Source: Arenicola marina (lineage: Eukaryota > Annelida > Polychaeta > Arenicolidae). Taken from it: a stretch of 64,000 nucleotides of DNA. Both the position numbers and the translations under genes were made by a program. Below are positions 23,601-32,102 of the stretch, piece after piece (within the stretch, counting starts at the first letter, position 1; the number at the start of each line of letters is the position of its first letter). The DNA lies in the NCBI GenBank assembly GCA_964019135.1, contig OZ025264.1, positions 1,240,001 to 1,304,000 on the forward strand, written 5' to 3'. The notes under the pieces were generated by a model that was given only the letters and a program-made list of their open reading frames with translations, made no database searches and was not told where the DNA came from.

Positions 23601-26600
23601 ATATTCTGAACCTAAATATGAATGAAAACAACAAAGTCATGCTCAACCAATTGATATTTTTAATACAAAAATACAAACATCAACAAGACTGTTCATTTCC
23701 ACAGAAACTCTCAGACATGAGCAGCTTTTAAGAATATAAACGTCAGCTGATAGGGATAGGCCTACAGGGGCGGATCCAGAAAATCTGGATAGGGGGGGGG
23801 CGCTTTCAGGGGCGGATATAGATATGCTGGATATGGGGGGGAAGCGGTGTTCATATGTTAAATGGTATACATTTCGGTCCTAAAATGGGGGCCCAGGCCG
23901 GGTCGGCCGCGCCCCCCCCCCCCCATGGATCCGCCCCTGGCCTACTGGACTCATTCAACAAGTCTTTCCTTCTTGCATTGACCTCCCATCTCTGGCATCT
24001 AAAAGGTAGTAATACAAAAAAAAGCAAATGCTTATAAACAAACAAAAAATTACTCGACAAGCGTCCAGTATCAATACAGACAAAGACTTTGCTTTTCCCT
24101 CGGTCTGGCTAGCTCTGTCAAATGTAACCAGAGCCCGGGAGCCGAACACCCAGGCCAAGACAGTAGGTCCATGATCATACTATATGAGTTCACCCAATTT
24201 TTATTCAAACTCCAGGACATCGATTAGGACACCTCATTACGCATTCGTTAGGCATTAGCCGGCACTTAGAGGTTGTTGTCTTCTGGTAATTGTTGAGTAA
24301 TAGATAGTGACAACGATAGATCTTTGAGTTGGTTTGCTCACATGAGCCGCCCGCTTCGATGTGGGCGATAATAGAGAATTATCAGAAATTGTGGTGGTGA
24401 TAAACGATGCACGGTATCTGATAAATTAACTGATGACTGATAAATTAACGCAAGAAGCCGGTCTTACCTTTCCTTTTCCTTCGGGAATCTGAAAAATGCC
24501 TGTCCTGGACATTTCTTTCGTGAATTCGCGCAATTTATGGCAGAACAAACTTGAAGTTCATGCCTGTCGACGGCGGTTCTGTGCAACACTACGCGCTCAC
24601 CGCTTGGCGGCGCCACCGGAGAACGATTACAAGGGGCGTATTTGATTATGCGCGCGGAGTACCTCGATCACGACGTCTTGTAAATCAAACAGTGAAAATC
24701 GTGCCCCGAGCGTTGCGTCACGTGATCAATTTCACCGCGCCGCGTGCTCTCGGTTTCGAGCAGGGGCACAAGGAGTTTCAAAATGGCGTCAAAGGAACAG
24801 CCCAAGTGGATCGTTTCACTTGCAGTTACGAGCTCGCAAGTTTACGGGCAACGAAAGTAAGCATCATACTAATATTGTTAATAACACTAATTTTATACCC
24901 CAATATTATTGGGGCCGTTATTATTGCGGCCATCTTCGTGCAATTTAATTTCGAGCAATATTATTAAAAAACATGTTTGTCCTACATTTATGATAAACAT
25001 TTTTCGTTTCTCTTCGGGCAGGCAATTCATTTTTTTGTATTTTACGAGCAGAAGTTCGAAATCTTAGTGAAATGACATCCACATAACTCCTTCGTCGGCC
25101 ATGTTGCTGTCGGACAACGCGGATTTCACGTTTGAATATCCGACACAAGGGACTTTAAAAGCGCATGCGCAAAAAAATCGCGCCTGGCAGGCGAAGTGCA
25201 TAATCAAATACGCCCAAGGAAATCGCCGTATGACCTATCTTGGTGTACTAATATCTTTGATATTACATAAATCTACTCGGATGGTTATAATTCTGATATG
25301 CGCAAAATTTCAGTGGTCAGTTGTGTGGCCAAGGACAGCTTTAGCCGATCTTCTGCGTGAGGCGAGTGAAGGCAAACAACCGGAAGGTAGGCAGCAGGTA
25401 CAGATCGTTGATGCTAGGCACTGACGTAGAGCATAAGTTTCCCTGTCTCGTGGGGTCTCGATAAGATCCCGTAGTGATCTACTACTTCTACGGACGTATG
25501 CTATTGAATCATTCGACCAGTAGATGGCAGCATTGTACTATACGTCATACGAAATTCGGCAGCGGTGTAACAAACACATTCTCCAATAATTAGCTTTCGG
25601 TACAAAAGTACGATCCAAGCACGATGTGCTATTTGCCATATAACAGCATAGGATGTAGGTTTCACCACTTTTATTCTTTAGACAAGACACCAATGCTCAA
25701 GGCCGTTTGACAAGGACTATTATCTTTGGACGACTATATCTGCATCACTTGAGACGATGAGGCAGCAGTGTTATCAAGCGGAAAGCACGAACTGAGTGAT
25801 CCAATGTGACATCCAGAAGTAGCTGGAGAACAAGACTTTGCTTGAGGTGGAGACTTCGAACTCCACTTAAAGTCGCCCTTCACCAGGGCACTGAGAGTAT
25901 TATCAGGGCTATCGGTCTACTTTGTAACTGGGGGATATCTGAGCTACAAGTGGCGGTCTAGCGCTATATATACTTTCTCACATTGTCCACTCTGGTAAAC
26001 AATGTGCTTTGCGCCATGCATGCCGCAGTCACCATGGACTGTCACTTCGACGAAAGCCTTAGTACAACAAGCTACAAACTCGGATACGTTACCAAATCGC
26101 CGAGATCCACTTTTTGACTCTTGGGGAGAAAGCAAACAGAACAGACATAAGATCCAGTTCCATTGGTCGTTCGGGACCCTCACAGTGACACTGACTTGTA
26201 TAGCGTTACAGAGAGATGCATTGAGGATGGGGGGGAGGGGGGGGGCTTAGGGGGAGGGGTTGGCAAGTCCGGCAAAGAACCTCCATAGCTCCCTAGTTAG
26301 TAAGCAGGCTGAGCTGCAGATCAGCATGTCGAGGGTACGAACCCTAGCATCAGCATCGATGGCATCGGGTCGATTTAGCCTTTGTATGCACCAACATTTC
26401 GTTTCAGTGCGCTCCCGGGTGCAAAAAGGAAGGCCCTGACACGGTGGATGGAGTATGTGTCACTGGCTGCGCAAGTTACTTGTCACTAGTCAGGCCGATG
26501 ACCCGTCAGTCAGTATGAGATAAGCCGGTCATCGCATCGGGACATATATATAACATGTATAAAGTCGTCTAAACTTTACCCTCGCCTCGTGACGGTGCAG

Positions 26601-29600
26601 AGATAGTTTCATGACCTTGTAACATATATGTGTTCAACTGTGCCAATAAATATCTAAGGCAATAATGATCGTATACTATTGTACATGCATGCTGTAATAT
26701 GCGACAATTTGAAAATGTACCATTATGTATATAAAAAGAAATCCCCAAACTCACGTGCTGTGTGTCCATTGAACCAAGGACAGCAGTGCGATATTCACTA
26801 GATTCAGTTGGATGTTGATGTCATAACAAGAGCAAATGACCAAGAGAGATACGTGCTCAATATGGGTTATCGTAACACATTACTTGAAGTGCGTAAGGAG
26901 ATCTGTATTGCAATGAAACGTTGGTGTTTTAGGCCACTATTGAGCACATCATGGTCCAACTGGGCCAACCGAGACAATGAAATGGGGTTAGATAAAACAT
27001 GCCTCGGATGCAGATGCCAGTGGATGACCATGATCGTTACATCTGCAGAGTAACTGAGCCTGTTTACCAACTGAGCTACGGAGGCTCCACCTACTGAGTC
27101 CTATCGAAACAGTGAAAAAGCGATCGAAGCTTCAACGCCCATTTGTGCTTACACTTATCTCCACCTACCATATTTTTCAGGAATGTTTCCATTCGCTAAG
27201 CCAAGGGCGTGCGCCTTCCTAAATAGGTCGTGTGGGTACTACAAAGAGACAAAAACATTACTGTTACTACCATAAAATTGACTTGCGGCAGCATCTGATC
27301 GGTCAGGCCTAAATTACATTTAGCGAAATGTTTTCTTTCGATGATTCCGGTGCTACCTAGCTGTCACGCGGTCTACAAACCTCCCCTGTCCTGTTATGTG
27401 ATGGATTAACCCACGATTCCTAGCTGTCGCACGTACACGTACCGCCCCTGTCCGGTCGAGCTCGGCTGCTACAGGGAGAATCTCCTCTCGTGCAAACTTC
27501 CGCGCCAAGTTCTGGATTTCTTTGTCCTCTGACGAGAGTTCTGCGGAGAGAAGTGGTAAGTTACAAATTACCGGTGTATCCAGGAAATGTAACTTATCAG
27601 CAACGCGATAAGTGTATTCATGCTGCGGTCGAACAATCTTAGGTTACAGCCATTTGTTATTTCCTTTAGTAATTATATATAAATGATCACTGTTGTAATT
27701 CAGGCGAAGCAGCTGCTATTCAGATATTTACGGTATTATATGCACCCTGCACGTGTGTTTGTTTACATCCGGTGCACTGGTGAAGTCGATTCTGAGGCTG
27801 CGTTCCGGTTGCTAATTTCCGGTCATTTCGGTGGTCAAGCCGTGGTCCCGAGAGAATCCCTGACCAGCGGCAGCAACCCAGCAGCATCGGCAATCCAAGT
27901 CAAGTGGTTCACGAACCTCCCCTGTTCTGTTATCTGATGGATTAACCCACGATTCCTAGCTGTCTCGTGGTACACGCCCCTGTCCGGTCTAGCTCGGCTG
28001 CTACAGGGAGAATCTCCTCTCGTGCAAACTTCCGCGCCAAGTTCTGGATGTCCTTGTCCTCTTTCACTTACACAGTCGGGCGTAATGTTAGGTCTACGTA
28101 AGGGTACGTAATGTGACGTTCGACTGTTCCCCCCCCCCTATTGAGGGTCGGTATAACCATTACGTAAGGTTAACTTTGCATTATCTTATGTCATCTTGCG
28201 TAATAATACGCAAGATCAGGCATACACAGTCTGGCGTCATCTTACGTAAGGGTACGTAATGTGACGTTGGACGGTGTAGCCCTTAACGGTCTTTTAACCA
28301 TTTAAGGTTATACTTATTTAATGTCATATTGCTGGCTATAGCTGTTCCGATATGGATGTGTATATGTGTTTCGTCATTTGGAAGTAAATGGCCTTTCACC
28401 GCCAACACGGCGTTACTTTCTTCCCAGCAACGAGCTTCGCGAAGGCTGGATGATAGACAGACCGACTGGTAAAAAATATATTCTGTTTAAGGTTTCCACG
28501 GTGCCAAACAAGTGTTCTCAGGTTAGAAGAAATTTAATCTTATATCAAGAAATTAAATCTTAGTTTGAGAAAAATGTTAGGCCCTATAACATTTTTCTTA
28601 CGTCAAGAAAATCTTTCTTAAACTTGAATTTTCTTGCCGAAGTTTCTTTGATTAAAAAAATTGGTATTGCATTTTTAAATGAAGAAAAAATCCAAGATTG
28701 TAGAACCAAGAACATCTCTTGTATTAAGTATATATTATTTAGTTTAGCAAGTGTGCAGATCCAGGGGAAGGGGGATTAGTGGGGTGGCAACCCACCCCTT
28801 GGAAACATGAGCATATACTGTAAATTTTAAAGTATATGCTAAAGTTTCCGAAGAAATATATTTGTAGTGGCGGATCCAAGGGGCGCGGAGGGGGGGGGGG
28901 GGTGGGGGGGGTGGGAGCATGTTAAGAACGGTTAAACTGAAATTTGCCGGTGTACATCTGTTGAATGGCTGATGTTTGTGGTCAAAGGAGTTTTATGATG
29001 TGCAAGATTACTTTGAATATGATAGGAAAAATAGATTGGCACATAAAGGAAAGTATGATTCAATTGGTTGGGTCCCTGGGTTCTGCAGCCTGTCCGTAAA
29101 TTTCCGAGCGCTCACTCCAATTTTAGCGAAAATATCGGCCAAAAACAGTGTGAACGGCATTAATGAATTTGACTATAGAATATGTAAGCACTATTATTGT
29201 ACGCGTCCACGTTATCATAATAGCTACAGTTGATTCCCTGCTAACGTCTAAGGAATTTAACATTGATACCGTTGTGCCCCTGTGCCCCAGTAAATTACGA
29301 TCCCCAGAGAAGCTGGCTTGCTCGGGGGCCGGCACTTGCGCCAAGGACCAGCTCCAAACGACCACCATGCGCAATGTCCCTGGTGGTGGTTTTGATGTCA
29401 GAGCTAGGACCAGCCACGACTCATTTGAGTCGCATTTTGTGGCTAGATCAAAATGATCACGGCAAATTCGCGGAAAATATGGGCCGAAACGGCATTTATG
29501 ACATTGACTTTACACATAAAAACAGGTCAAGACTTATAAATATATCTACATTTTTATATTGTCAAACCTAGTCTATACACCCGTTTCCAGATATATAGCC

Positions 29601-31671
29601 TATCTAGACTGAACGAATGCTTGTACTGGGCTATGCTTGGTCTGATAGGCCTAGACTATTAGATTTTCTTGATTTCAGAAAATATAGTTTCTTCTTTCTC
29701 ATCTTACTTTTGAAGGGATTTCTTTTTTTAAGAAACTTTCTTAAGGGATTTTCTTTTTTAAAGAAACTTTCTTATCAAAGAAAATAGTTTCTGTGCAATT
29801 TCTTGGCCACAGGAAAATATTTTCTGATTGTCTCAAGCTCAGTTGTGTCACTCCCTAGAAAAAAGAGTTCTTGTTTTTAGAAACAAATTTTCTTACTTAC
29901 GCCACCCTTATCTATCGAGCATAATTGTTCGATTATTTAAATATTTCAACGGCTTACATATTATTGGGAGGGTCGATAAATGTGAAACAATGTTCAATTT
30001 AGTTTTGAAGGTGGCGACGCGAAAGGACAATTCTGACCAATCAATATCGCTTTGGATTAATCCGAGCACTTACCAAAGTTTAAGCCAGCAGAGGGCGCGC
30101 CATCAGCGATTGTTGATCTGTGTCTGATTGGTCCCCGGCTGACCAATCGGCTGCAGCCACGCAGGTACTACACAAACACATAACATATTACTATTATGCA
30201 TAAAGATAGCAGACTATAATATATAATATACTACATAATATAGATAGTAGATAGCAGTGTACTCTTATTAGGGAATAGAAATCGATGTCACAAAGGACAT
30301 CAGAGTCAGAAGGAAGTCTGTCACACGGTTGCATGATGACACGCCCCAGTAGATGGACCGCAACGGCTTTCCGCACTGTGTGAACGGAGCCAAGGGGAAG
30401 CCAGGGTGCGCGGGGGGGGGGGGCAAGGGGAAGCCAAGCCAAGGAGGAGCAAAGGGTGGAGGTGGGGGAAGTCGAATAGGGTTCGGATCACGATCTATAC
30501 GTCACTATGACGACGGAGGCCCGAAGGCCAAACAGAGTTATGTAAAGGTATAAAGTACTTCCAGTGTCTAAGCCATGCAACCAGAGTGAGGGTGGCGCTG
30601 TGGGACAGCGGTGTCGGGTGTGAATCGGCCGGAGGGTGGCGCTGTAGGACAGCGGTGTCGGGTGTGAATCGGCCGGAGGGTGGCGCTGTGGGACAGCGGT
30701 GTCGGGTGTGAATCGGCCGGAGGGTGGCGCTGTGGGACAGCGGTGTCGGGTGTGACTCGGCCGGAGGGTGGCGCTGTGGGACAGCGGTGTCGGGTGCGAC
30801 TCGGCCGGAGGGTGGCGCTGTGGGACAGCGGTGTCGGGTGTGACTCGGCCGGAGGGTGGCGCTGTGGGACAGCGGGGCCGGGTGTGACTCGGCCGGAGGG
30901 TGGCGCTGTAGGACAGCGGTGTCGGGTGTCACTCGGTCGAAGGGTGGCGCTGTGGGACAGCGGTGTCGGGTGTGACTCGGCTGGAGGATGGCGCTGTGGG
31001 ACAGCGGTGTCGGGTGTCACTCTGCCGGAGGGTGGCGCAGTGGGACAGCGGTGTCGGGTGTGACTCGGCCAGAGGGTGGCGCTGTGGGACAGCAGTGTCG
31101 GGTATGACTCGGCCGGAAGGTGGCGCTGTGGACAGCGGTGTCGGTTGTGACTCGGCCAGAGGGTGGCGCTGTAGGACAGCGGTGTCAGGTGTGAATCGGC
31201 CAGAGGGTGGCGCTGTAGGACAGCAGTGTCGGGTATGATTCGGCCGGAGGGTGGCGCTGTGGGACAGCGGTGTCGGGTGTGACTCGGCCGGTACAACTAG
31301 GTAGGCCGAAGTCATGGCGCCGAAACCAACGAGAGCCGAACTCAACGTAATTCTTTGATAGAGTTTACGTTGGAGATTCTTCAAGAAAAGGGTAATGTAA
31401 ACCTTCGACACGTTGAGAATAAACAAACGCGCTCAGTGTCAAGCCACTGAAGTCAAGAGTAGGTAGACCCGTGTCAAGTTAGGGTCAAGTTATGTACGTC
31501 GATCGTAACTTACGTTTCTCCAAAAGCTGTATGAGCAGTTCTAAGCGTCACTGTGACTGATTGTTCACCGTCCAGCATGGCAGCCAATATTTCCTTTTAT
31601 TGTATGCAAGTTTTTAGATATTCCACAATGAATCGATTTTACTTTTGACATACCTTACACAACGAAGCCAT
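11363..31671 (-). CDS. acadm: acadm copy A: medium-chain acyl-CoA dehydrogenase, full 13-exon gene
   Basis: FAD-dependent mitochondrial matrix enzyme that makes the first double bond in medium-chain acyl-CoA and passes electrons to ETF (family knowledge). Exons, 5' to 3': 31654-31671, 30074-30167, 27443-27540, 27169-27238, 19901-20001, 19035-19115, 18480-18719, 17603-17674, 17109-17177, 16400-16495, 13644-13820, 11907-11978, 11363-11440. All introns are GT-AG and all phases agree. The sum is 1266 nt, 421 codons plus stop, equal to human MCAD as I recall it. Visible features: an Arg-rich transit peptide (exons 1-2), signature [12 protein letters not shown] (from residue 158), second signature [20 protein letters not shown] across exons 11-12, and catalytic Glu399 in IFEGTSQIQ. 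Exons 3-6 and 10 have the human lengths I recall (98, 70, 101, 81 and 96 nt). No disabling lesion seen. Confidence 0.9.
11441..11560. repeat. Twofold duplication next to the exon 13 acceptor
   Basis: The words (C/T)TTTGAATAT(C/G)TA(C/T)AA(A/G)GAA(A/G)T and AACCATTTCGTG(T/G)CTG(A/G)GTGTAT occur twice about 72 bp apart. The second copy is a decayed duplicate of the intron-exon junction, including the start of exon 13. Confidence 0.55.
11581..11613. repeat. (ATT)n microsatellite in intron 12 of acadm A
   Basis: About eleven TAT/ATT units in a row. Confidence 0.9.
11907..11978 (-). CDS. acadm: acadm A exon 12 (residues 373-396)
   Basis: 24 codons: [20 protein letters not shown], then KILQ. It carries the core of the second acyl-CoA dehydrogenase signature and FAD/dimer contacts. 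Acceptor is TTATGCAG, donor GTACAG. Human MCAD has exons 11 and 12 of this gene fused in one 249-nt exon (recalled), and 177 plus 72 gives 249, so the intron at this point is an extra one. Confidence 0.9.
12074..13297. mobile_element. Solo-LTR-like insertion, 1,224 bp
   Basis: It begins TGTAACGGGTTTTC and ends ATTCCTTACA, so TG...CA. It is flanked by a 4-bp repeat ATAT (12070-12073, 13298-13301). Copy B reads straight through (CATACATATCAAGG at about 50090), which is the empty site. No coding capacity, so a solo LTR or a non-autonomous LTR element fits best. The strand is unknown. Confidence 0.7.
13644..13820 (-). CDS. acadm: acadm A exon 11 (residues 314-372)
   Basis: 59 codons, from [20 protein letters not shown] to [14 protein letters not shown]: the C-terminal helical domain. 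Acceptor TTTTCCACAG, donor GTCAGT. The upstream intron is filled by a CT-rich minisatellite (on the coding strand). Confidence 0.9.
13872..16394. repeat. 2.5-kb purine-rich (plus) / pyrimidine-rich (minus) minisatellite
   Basis: Plus strand is built of GGGAGAGGGAGGGGGTGGAG modules with a recurring marker TCTCGAGGGAGGGAGTAGGGG (shown as its first 20 bases), giving higher-order units of roughly 100-130 bp. It fills nearly all of acadm A intron 10, so the transcript is C/U-rich for 2.5 kb up to the exon 11 acceptor. G runs give strong G-quadruplex and triplex potential. Copy B lacks it. The long Pro/Ser/Leu open frames across it are repeat artefacts. Confidence 0.95.
16400..16495 (-). CDS. acadm: acadm A exon 10 (residues 282-313)
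   Basis: 32 codons, [20 protein letters not shown] then [18 protein letters not shown] is highly conserved; its Arg belongs to the FAD/dimer contact region in the family. 96 nt, as in human exon 10 (recalled). Acceptor CCTGTAG, donor GTAAGC. Confidence 0.92.
16800..17085. repeat. Degenerate ~33-bp tandem repeat in acadm A intron 9
   Basis: About eight units of the type TTTCATATTGTCATA(AT)C(C/T)(A/T)AATTATCACT(TG)TAA. Confidence 0.7.
17109..17177 (-). CDS. acadm: acadm A exon 9 (residues 259-281)
   Basis: 23 codons: [20 protein letters not shown] then RPA. Matches the [20 protein letters not shown] region of human MCAD. Acceptor CGTTTGCAG, donor GTAAGT. With exon 8 it totals 141 nt, the size I recall for human exon 9, so the intron between them is extra relative to human. 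Confidence 0.9.
17603..17674 (-). CDS. acadm: acadm A exon 8 (residues 235-258)
   Basis: 24 codons: [20 protein letters not shown] then VPKE. The SDTRG(I)xFEDV motif is typical of MCAD and related dehydrogenases. Acceptor CTCTGCAG, donor GTAGAG. Confidence 0.92.
17975..18497. repeat. acadm: 52-bp minisatellite built from the exon 7 splice-donor junction
   Basis: About ten tandem units, the last being the real junction. On the coding strand each unit holds the exon 7 tail (GACACCCCCGGCGTGACC, then CCGGCAGGAAG), the donor GTAGGTCACGTGAC and the intronic word GTCATGGC. So each unit duplicates both exon end and intron start, giving a ladder of near-identical 5' splice sites. Each intact unit also has the fused palindromes TGACGTCA and TCACGTGA. 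Copy B has one junction at 55841 and only the beginning of a second unit. Confidence 0.9.
18480..18719 (-). CDS. acadm: acadm A exon 7 (residues 155-234)
   Basis: 80 codons, starting [20 protein letters not shown] and ending [12 protein letters not shown]. Contains the first acyl-CoA dehydrogenase signature and the middle beta domain that covers FAD and substrate ([18 protein letters not shown]). 240 nt corresponds to human exons 7 plus 8 (131 plus 109, recalled) fused. The donor GTAGGT is the real copy of the junction that is repeated downstream as a minisatellite. Confidence 0.93.
19035..19115 (-). CDS. acadm: acadm A exon 6 (residues 128-154)
   Basis: 27 codons: [20 protein letters not shown] then VEEPLYC. 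Same 81-nt size and sequence type as human exon 6 ([19 protein letters not shown]). Acceptor TTCCACCAG, donor GTGAGT. Confidence 0.92.
19379..19492. repeat. Two-copy ~65-bp tandem repeat in acadm A intron 5
   Basis: CGGTAGAACCGCC(G/A)(A/G), then TTCATGCGGTGTGCA and CAGGC, occur twice. Confidence 0.6.
19901..20001 (-). CDS. acadm: acadm A exon 5 (residues 94-127)
   Basis: 101 nt, the recalled size of human exon 5. It opens with two bases completing a Gly codon, then [20 protein letters not shown] and [13 protein letters not shown]. The EELxYxCTGIxxAIxGN motif is the conserved N-terminal helical core. Acceptor TTCGTTCAG, donor GTAAGT. Confidence 0.92.
20002..22237. other. Intron 4 of acadm A, proximal part: old dispersed repeats
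   Basis: No gene seen. Related blocks (GGTTCGATTTCGATGC(T/C)ATTTG, AACATTGG(A/T)(A/C)CATAT, ACTCGAAAAACT) occur at about 20340-20590, 20600-20730 and 21535-21730, indicating a repeated element of unknown class. Confidence 0.5.
20793..20873 (+). repeat. tRNA-like sequence (SINE head or tRNA pseudogene)
   Basis: TTTGGCGTAGTGGATAAGG resembles a Pol III A box, and GGGTGTTCAAACCCA contains a perfect B-box core (GTTCAAACC) about 45 bp later. The acceptor stem does not pair cleanly, so a tRNA-derived SINE is more likely than a working tRNA. Confidence 0.55.
23765..23939. mobile_element. Small MITE with hAT-like ends
   Basis: The ends CAGGGGCGGATCCA and TGGATCCGCCCCTG are inverted repeats, each followed inward by a G or C run. 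Flanks share GGCCTAC. Size and ends fit a hAT-type MITE. A similar but less clear pair (AGGCGGATCCAAGG and CTAGATCCGCC) bounds about 23446-23597. Confidence 0.55.
24783..24857 (+). CDS. Possible short first exon inside the nested element
   Basis: In a CpG-rich stretch, AAAATGG starts [20 protein letters not shown] and a few more residues, then GTAAGC, a good donor. I do not recognise the peptide. It could be the first exon of a transposase or captured gene, or chance. No continuing exon found. Confidence 0.25.
25478..26279. other. Intron sequence, nothing recognised
   Basis: Within acadm A intron 4. A G-rich patch at 26227-26262 is the only obvious feature. Confidence 0.4.
26280..26560 (+). 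repeat. tRNA-derived SINE-like repeat
   Basis: CTCCATAGCTCCCTAGTTAG resembles an A box region, and CGAGGGTACGAACCC a B box with one mismatch from GWTCRANNC. A GC-rich tail follows. Extent approximate. Confidence 0.45.
26855..27088 (-). repeat. tRNA-derived SINE in intron 4 of acadm A
   Basis: On the minus strand it begins GGAGCCTCCGTAGCTCAGTT, a clear Pol III A box (TAGCTCAGTTGG). The same sequence is at the same intron position in copy B (58530-58773), so it was present before the gene duplicated. Confidence 0.65.
27169..27238 (-). CDS. acadm: acadm A exon 4 (residues 71-93, first base of 94)
   Basis: 70 nt as in human exon 4 (recalled): [20 protein letters not shown] then EKY, plus G, which completes Gly with exon 5. 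Acceptor TTTGTAG, donor GTAGGT. Aligns with human [20 protein letters not shown]. Confidence 0.9.
27361..27442. repeat. Exon 3 donor-junction repeat, ~1.5 units (copy A)
   Basis: Contains CCTCCCCTGTCCTGTTATGT and GGATTAACCCACGATTCCTA, the unit that is repeated over three times at the same place in copy B (59098-59311). Confidence 0.6.
27443..27540 (-). CDS. acadm: acadm A exon 3 (end of codon 38 to residue 70)
   Basis: 98 nt, identical in length to human exon 3 (recalled). Two bases complete a Glu codon, then [20 protein letters not shown] and [12 protein letters not shown]. The [17 protein letters not shown] motif is the first helix pair of MCAD. Acceptor CTCCGCAG, donor GTACGT. Confidence 0.92.
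27905..28070 (-). pseudogene. Decayed duplicate of acadm exon 3
   Basis: 27975-28062 repeats 88 nt of exon 3 ([20 protein letters not shown] and on) almost unchanged, about 0.5 kb upstream of the real exon on the coding strand. The acceptor and first ten bases are missing, and the donor reads GCG-TGTACC instead of GCG-GTACGT, so it should not splice. Its intronic flank (CCTCCCCTGTTCTGTTATCT) was copied along. Copy B has no counterpart. Confidence 0.8.
28071..30073. other. Intron 2 of acadm A: nothing coding, several short repeats
   Basis: Holds a near-perfect 24-bp palindrome (ATCTTGCGTAATAATACGCA and on, 28192-28215), a repeated word ACGTAAGGGTACGTAATGTG (28096 and 28239), and AAGAAA/TTTCTT-rich stretches at 28510-28690 and 29660-29900. 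G-run DNA occurs at 28890-28915. About 2.3 kb here is absent from copy B. Confidence 0.5.
30074..30167 (-). CDS. acadm: acadm A exon 2: mitochondrial transit peptide (residues 7-37)
   Basis: 94 nt: [20 protein letters not shown], then [11 protein letters not shown], plus G that completes Glu with exon 3. Six Arg and no acidic residue in the first twenty residues is typical of a matrix-targeting presequence. Acceptor TTTGTGTAG, donor GTAAGT. It fits human VLRSISRFHW...GLGFSFE in position. The region lies outside the obvious open frames and was located by its phase, its donor and the GLNFE match. Confidence 0.8.
30588..31292. repeat. 44-bp minisatellite in intron 1 of acadm A
   Basis: About sixteen units of the form GTGGGACAGCGGTGTCGGGT, then GTGACTCGGCCGGAGGGTGGCGCT (given in two pieces). 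Open frames on both strands across it are artefacts of a stop-free unit. A G run of 14 lies just left at 30411-30424. Not present in copy B intron 1. Confidence 0.92.
31654..31671 (-). CDS. acadm: acadm A exon 1 (residues 1-6)
   Basis: AAGATGG context, ATG then GCTTCGTTGTGTAAG, giving MASLCK, followed by donor GTATGT. The copy B counterpart is MASLLK with donor GTAAAA at 62427. Matching start context, length and donor position in the two copies supports it. A short first exon ending in phase 0 is also what human ACADM has. Confidence 0.75.
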
Positions 31672-32097
31672 CTTTGCCAACTTGACTGCTGTATCAAATC
31701 CAAACGTGTATAGGTCTACAGTGCTTGACGGACAACTGTGAATATTGCCACTGACTGCGTTCGCGTCAAGTCTTCACGCGCGTCCTTGACACTAAATGAC
31801 GAGTGAATAAAAAAAAGTATAATAGCCAGCGCCATCTATCAATTGAGTTGGCTTTGAAGCTCCGCCTCCTCGGTATATGTTGAAGCAAGTTGACTCTGGC
31901 TCAAGTGGCGGACAAGAGGATGATTGGACGGGAGGAGGCCGCGGAGCCCCCTGTCCCCGGGGGTCGGGGTGACTGGGGGGGGGGGGTACTTAATACATTG
32001 CTGCTCGGAAAGGGTATTTTGTCCGTTGACCCGCTTTATGTCGCAGTTCCATGCCGATCTCTTCGGTCCATTATTTTTTCCTATATATCCTATAGAC
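31672..32097 (-). promoter_or_regulatory. 5' UTR and likely promoter region of acadm A
   Basis: The 430 bp between the start codon and the LTR element include a CpG-containing stretch (31755-31790). No TATA box or other firm motif assigned. The position upstream of exon 1 is the only basis. Confidence 0.35.
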
Positions 32098-32102
32098 CGT
32101 TC

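Larger units (their letters stand above)
22810..25259. mobile_element. Nested TIR element, ~2.45 kb, inserted into element X
   Basis: The left end CCAAAGATATTAGTGCACCA and the inverted right end (ending CTAATATCTTTG) pair over about 35 bp with one mismatch. A 6-bp target duplication ATATTA flanks it (22804-22809 and 25260-25265). The intact element X copy at about 42715 reads CATATATTACATAAAT, the empty site. It contains CpG-rich segments near 22870-22960 and 24570-24860 and a smaller MITE. The superfamily is not assigned. Confidence 0.75.
22238..25477. mobile_element. TIR DNA element X, copy with nested insertion and damaged right end
   Basis: Starts AGGGCTGTACAGTTCTCGCG and is collinear with the intact 797-bp copy at 42149-42945. 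The left 0.57 kb matches up to 22809 and the right 0.2 kb matches from 25266 to 25477. The terminal ~15 bp of the right end (ACTGTACAGCCCT) are missing or mutated. The middle is a separate element (22810-25259). No transposase recognised, so non-autonomous. Confidence 0.75.
4710..31700 (-). other. Segmental duplication block A (acadm copy A and its 3' flank)
   Basis: Sequence here is matched in the same order and orientation from about 40370 to 62450. Anchors are GGCTCGG(G/C)CCGAGAGATTGATGC (4808 and 40494), the ATGTGGCGGAGACAACCACAG block (6079 and 40951), all thirteen acadm exons, and the exon 2 flank near 30.1 and 59.9 kb. The spacing of paralogous points falls from about 35.7 kb at the left to about 29.8 kb near exon 2, because the two copies carry different insertions. 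The outer limits are estimates. Confidence 0.8.

Noticed and set aside
30495..31426. Overlapping Pro/Ser/His-rich frames on the minus strand and Gly/Trp-rich frames on the plus strand
   Set aside because: All come from the 44-bp minisatellite unit, which lacks stops on both strands.
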